Shown piece by piece: positions 61,572 through 64,000 of a DNA stretch of 64,000 nucleotides; the first letter of the stretch is position 1; each line of letters starts with the position of its first letter. Source of the DNA: Streptomyces musisoli. Its GTDB lineage: Bacteria > Actinomycetota > Actinomycetes > Streptomycetales > Streptomycetaceae. The stretch is taken from contig NZ_JAERRH010000009.1 in assembly GCF_016741855.1 (NCBI RefSeq), forward strand, positions 62,001-126,000, read 5' to 3'. The notes under the pieces are model-generated. The model worked only from the letters and a program-made list of their open reading frames with translations, made no database searches and was not told the DNA's origin. A program made the position numbers and the translations under genes.

Positions 61572-62192
61572 TCAGGTGAGGGCGCCGGACAGGGCGAGCG
61601 AGTGCAGGAAGCGCATGAGGGTCATCAGGACGTCCTTGCTGGAGGCCCGGCGGCGCACGTCGCACTCGAGGATCGGGATCTCGGGGGCCAGGTCCAGCGC
61701 GGTGCGCAGCTCCTCGACCGGGTAGCGGGGCGCGTCCGGGAAGGAGTTGACGGCCACGACGAAGGGCACGCCGCGTTCCTCCAGCCGGCCCATGACGTCG
61801 AAGCTGACCTCCAGGCGCCGGGTGTCGACCAGGACGACCGCGCCGAGCGCGCCTTCGAACAGGCCGTTCCACAGGAACCAGAAGCGCTCCTGGCCGGGGG
61901 TGCCGAAGAGGTAGAGCACCAGTTGGTCGGTGATGCTGATGCGGCCGAAGTCCATGGCCACGGTGGTGGCCGTCTTGGTGTCGGAGCCGTAGTTGTCGTC
62001 CACGCCGATGCCGGCCTGGGTCATGGTCTCCTCGGTGGTCAGCGGCCTGATCTCGCTGACGGAGCCGACCATGGTGGTCTTGCCGACACCGAAGCCGCCC
62101 ACGATCACGATCTTCACCGCGGCCTGGGCCGTGTGCGGCAGGTGGTCCTCGGTGCGCGGGCCGGGGATCGTGTCAGAGCTTTTGAAGTCCAT
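61572..62192 (-). CDS. rarD: Ras-like GTPase of the conservon (RarD/CvnD)
   Basis: A 206-residue ATP/GTP-binding protein: P-loop IVGGFGVGKTTMVGSVSE, switch-like TTVAMDFGRI, G3-type LFGTPGQERFWFLW and NSFPDAP in place of NKxD. CvnD proteins form membrane-associated complexes with CvnA-C like a G-protein module. It overlaps rarC by 20 bp. In S. coelicolor rar genes repress aerial mycelium formation and secondary metabolism (established for rarA). Confidence 0.95.
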   Translation of the reverse strand: MDFKSSDTIPGPRTEDHLPHTAQAAVKIVIVGGFGVGKTTMVGSVSEIRPLTTEETMTQAGIGVDDNYGSDTKTATTVAMDFGRISITDQLVLYLFGTPGQERFWFLWNGLFEGALGAVVLVDTRRLEVSFDVMGRLEERGVPFVVAVNSFPDAPRYPVEELRTALDLAPEIPILECDVRRRASSKDVLMTLMRFLHSLALSGALT

Positions 62193-62589
62193 GCATCACC
62201 GCTTCGAGGAGTGAACGGTCGGCAACCGCCTGGCGGACGATCGGCGCGCGCGCCTGCACCAGCTCCGCCTCGATCAGCTTGGTGATGAGCACGGTCATGG
62301 CGCTGAAGGGCAGTTGCAGATAGGCCGAGAGTTCGGCCACGGACAGCGGGGCGAGACAGAGTCTCAGCACTGCCGCCTCCTCCGGCGAGGCGGACGGCGG
62401 TGGCGCGGACCGCGCCACGATCAGGGTCACCAGGTCGAGTTCGGCGCGGGCGCCGTCGGCGGATCCCGCGATGGTGTAGAGCCGTTCGGGGTTCCCGGGC
62501 TTCTCGGGGCCGTTCGCCGGTTCATGGGGCGGTGGCGGCGGGGGCGCGGCCGGTTGCGGCCGGCGCCGTTTGCGTCGTGGAGGTGTCAT
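62173..62589 (-). CDS. rarC: DUF742 conservon protein (RarC/CvnC)
   Basis: A 138-residue DUF742 protein: a Pro-rich basic N-terminus (~1-30), then RLYTIAGSADGARAELDLVT, a winged-helix-like VAELSAYLQLPFSAMTVLIT and a C-terminal LLEAVMHGLQKL. CvnC interacts with the other conservon subunits. ATGA overlap with rarB; 20-bp overlap with rarD. Confidence 0.95.
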   Translation of the reverse strand: MTPPRRKRRRPQPAAPPPPPPHEPANGPEKPGNPERLYTIAGSADGARAELDLVTLIVARSAPPPSASPEEAAVLRLCLAPLSVAELSAYLQLPFSAMTVLITKLIEAELVQARAPIVRQAVADRSLLEAVMHGLQKL

Positions 62590-62990
62590 ACGGTCTGCCC
62601 GTTCCGCCGGGGCGGACTGGTGAGATGGGCACCGATCCGGACGACGAGATCGCGCATCATGCCGCTCATCCGGCCCGGTTCGCAGGTCACGTCGGCGAGC
62701 ACGGCGAGGTAGGCGTTGGCGCCGGCGTTCATGAGGTAGAAGTAACCGCCCTCGATCTCGATGACGACGACCTTCATCTCACCGGCGCCGGGGATCTCCT
62801 GGATGATGGCGCCGGCCAGGCTCTGCACGCCCGCGCAGGCGGCGGCCACACGGTCGGCCGCGTCGGGGTCGCCGCCGTAGCGGGCGATGCGCAGCCCGTC
62901 GGAGGAGAGGACGACGATCATCTCGATGCCCGGTACGCCGTCGTTCAGCTGCTTGAGCATCCAGTCCAGGTTCGCTCGCTGCTGGATCAC
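62586..62990 (-). CDS. rarB: Roadblock/LC7 protein of the conservon (RarB/CvnB)
   Basis: A 134-residue roadblock/LC7 domain protein: LDWMLKQLNDGVPGIEMIVV, LSSDGLRIARYGGDPDAADR, ACAGVQSLAGAIIQEI and the MKVVVIEIEGGYFYLMNAG strand pair. It probably acts as a regulator of the RarD GTPase. GTG start overlaps the rarA stop by 4 bp (GTGA). Confidence 0.95.
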   Translation of the reverse strand: MIQQRANLDWMLKQLNDGVPGIEMIVVLSSDGLRIARYGGDPDAADRVAAACAGVQSLAGAIIQEIPGAGEMKVVVIEIEGGYFYLMNAGANAYLAVLADVTCEPGRMSGMMRDLVVRIGAHLTSPPRRNGQTV

Positions 62991-64000
62991 TTGAGGTCCC
63001 TCTCGTCGTCGGCCTCGGTGGCGCCCTCGGCGTGATCGGCCGAATCGTCGATCAGATGCAGGTACTTGGTCGGGTGGAGCGTGAAGTCGGTCAGTTCGGC
63101 CGCGGTGGCGTCCTCGGGCATGCCCTTGCGCAGGCCGTCCCAGAACGCCTCCATCCACATGCCCGGGGGCCGGTCGATGAGCTTCTTGCGCTCGGGGTCG
63201 ATCTCGGGCTCGGGTTCCGGTTCGGCCCTGGTCCGGGACCAGATGGTGGGCCGGCCCTCGCGCTCCGCGCGTTCGATGGCGGCCTGTTCCGCGATCCGCT
63301 GGCTGAGCGGGGTCTTCACCCGGCTGCGGCGCTGCGGCAGACCGCCCGCGGTCCACTCGGTGACCTCCGGGACGTCGTCCTCCATGGAGATCCCGGCGGG
63401 GATCTTGGGGCTGGTGGGGCGGCGCTTCTTGGGCGGGCGCTTGGGGCCCTCGACGGCGCCGAGTTCGGGCTTGGGGATGCCGGTGGCGCCGATGCCGTGC
63501 GCGGCGCCCACACCGGGCTCGGTGGTCGTCATGACGCGCGGCACGATGAGGATCGCGCGGACGCCGCCGTAGGCGGAGGCGCGCAGCGAGACCTCCATGT
63601 CGAACTGCTTGCAGAGCCGGCCGACGACGGCGAGGCCGAGGCGCGGGTTCTCGCCGAGGTTCTGCGCGTCGTCGCCGTTCTTGGCGTCCTCGATCATCTG
63701 CTCGATGCGGGCGCGGGACTCCTCGGTGAGGCTGACGCCGGCGTCCTCGATCTCGATGGCGATGCCCGCCTGCACCTCCGCGGCGGTGACGTGCACCTGC
63801 GTCGAGGGCGGCGAGTAGCGGGTGGCGTTGTCGAGGAGTTCGGCGGCCGCGTGGATGACGGGTTCGACCGCGGTGCCCTTGATGTTGATGTTGACGATGG
63901 AGCTGAGGTCGATGCGGCGGTACTCCAGGATGCGGGACATGGCGCCGCGCAGCACGCTGTACAGGGAGACCGGCAGGGGCCACTGACGGCCGGGGCGGCC
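62987..64000 (-). CDS. rarA: Sensor-kinase-like ATPase of the conservon (RarA/CvnA), 5' part missing
   Basis: The frame continues beyond base 64000 (upstream codons read WPLPVSLYSVLRGAMSRI), so the N-terminal sensor region is outside the window. Visible: HATPase N-box HAAAELLDNATRYSPP, EIEDAGVSLTEESRARIEQM, G-box GLAVVGRLCKQFDMEVSL, then a ~200-residue basic/Pro-rich tail with DPERKKLIDRPPGMWMEAFW. It is the membrane-linked top component of the conservon signalling complex; GTGA overlap with rarB. Confidence 0.93.
   Translation of the reverse strand, partial: GRPGRQWPLPVSLYSVLRGAMSRILEYRRIDLSSIVNINIKGTAVEPVIHAAAELLDNATRYSPPSTQVHVTAAEVQAGIAIEIEDAGVSLTEESRARIEQMIEDAKNGDDAQNLGENPRLGLAVVGRLCKQFDMEVSLRASAYGGVRAILIVPRVMTTTEPGVGAAHGIGATGIPKPELGAVEGPKRPPKKRRPTSPKIPAGISMEDDVPEVTEWTAGGLPQRRSRVKTPLSQRIAEQAAIERAEREGRPTIWSRTRAEPEPEPEIDPERKKLIDRPPGMWMEAFWDGLRKGMPEDATAAELTDFTLHPTKYLHLIDDSADHAEGATEADDERDLK

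Noticed and set aside
60039..64000. Secondary-metabolite gene cluster because of the P450
   Set aside because: The P450 is the last gene of a conservon operon; no PKS, NRPS, terpene or tailoring genes are present in the window.

Overview
The window is a very G+C-rich actinobacterial chromosome segment and almost certainly comes from a Streptomyces species. The reasons are strong third-position G/C bias, many GTG starts and GTGA/ATGA stop-start overlaps, leaderless TANNNT promoters, an arg operon ordered argC-J-B-D-R, an infC-rpmI-rplT block near pheST, and a conservon (rar/cvn type) with its cytochrome P450. The gene order matches what I remember of the Streptomyces coelicolor core around the arg, pheST, glnA4 and rar loci (memory, not a search).

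Layout. 1-2.7 kb (+): a membrane flavocytochrome oxidoreductase (cut by the window edge), an exported protein with two FMN-binding domains, and the flavin transferase ApbE; together they look like an extracytosolic flavin electron-transfer chain. 2.7-4.4 kb (-): an ECF sigma/anti-sigma pair next to an 18-bp tandem array. 4.4-9.3 kb (-): the arginine operon with a recognisable promoter and ArgR boxes. 9.3-13.2 kb (-): a YfhO-like protein, a GT2 glycosyltransferase and GtrA, which match the parts of a three-component envelope-glycosylation system. 13.4-25.8 kb: mixed catabolic and regulatory genes, namely CGNR regulator/cysteine desulfurase, CMD-family protein under a MerR-type promoter, exported arabinofuranosidase, a degenerate histidine phosphatase, GNAT, MocR/EamA with overlapping start codons, GHL10 hydrolase and 3-hydroxyacyl-CoA dehydrogenase. 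25.8-37.5 kb: NUDIX, an NsdA-like regulator, a SpoIIE-type phosphatase, then translation genes (pheT, pheS, an rRNA methyltransferase, rplT, rpmI, infC) with a PAS histidine kinase among them. 37.5-44.7 kb: SseB-like protein, a 34-bp minisatellite, an exported serine hydrolase, a mycosin-like protease coupled to a proline-rich membrane protein, and a PLP aldolase/deaminase.

44.7-49.8 kb is a gamma-glutamyl-amine catabolic cluster: a GlnA4-type ligase, aldehyde dehydrogenase and SDR on one strand, and a GntR/FCD regulator and a PuuD-type hydrolase on the other. Two matching candidate operators sit before the regulator/ligase pair and before the hydrolase. 50-57.8 kb: LysR/TDT transporter, a cytosolic helical-backbone metal receptor, an XRE-cupin regulator, a glycine betaine/proline-type ABC importer (permease fused to binding protein, plus ATPase) and a 5'-3' exonuclease. 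57.8-60 kb: a siderophore-interacting protein behind an iron box and an RluA-type pseudouridine synthase. 60-64 kb (-): the rar-type conservon rarA (partial)-rarB-rarC-rarD-rarE, ending in a P450 that lacks the EXXR motif.

No rRNA, tRNA, CRISPR, insertion sequence or prophage was recognised. The unusual material is mostly regulatory and repetitive: several tandem arrays (18, 34 and 41 bp), a symmetric four-half-site array, a dyad centred on two overlapping start codons, a matched operator pair, and the ATC start codon of infC.
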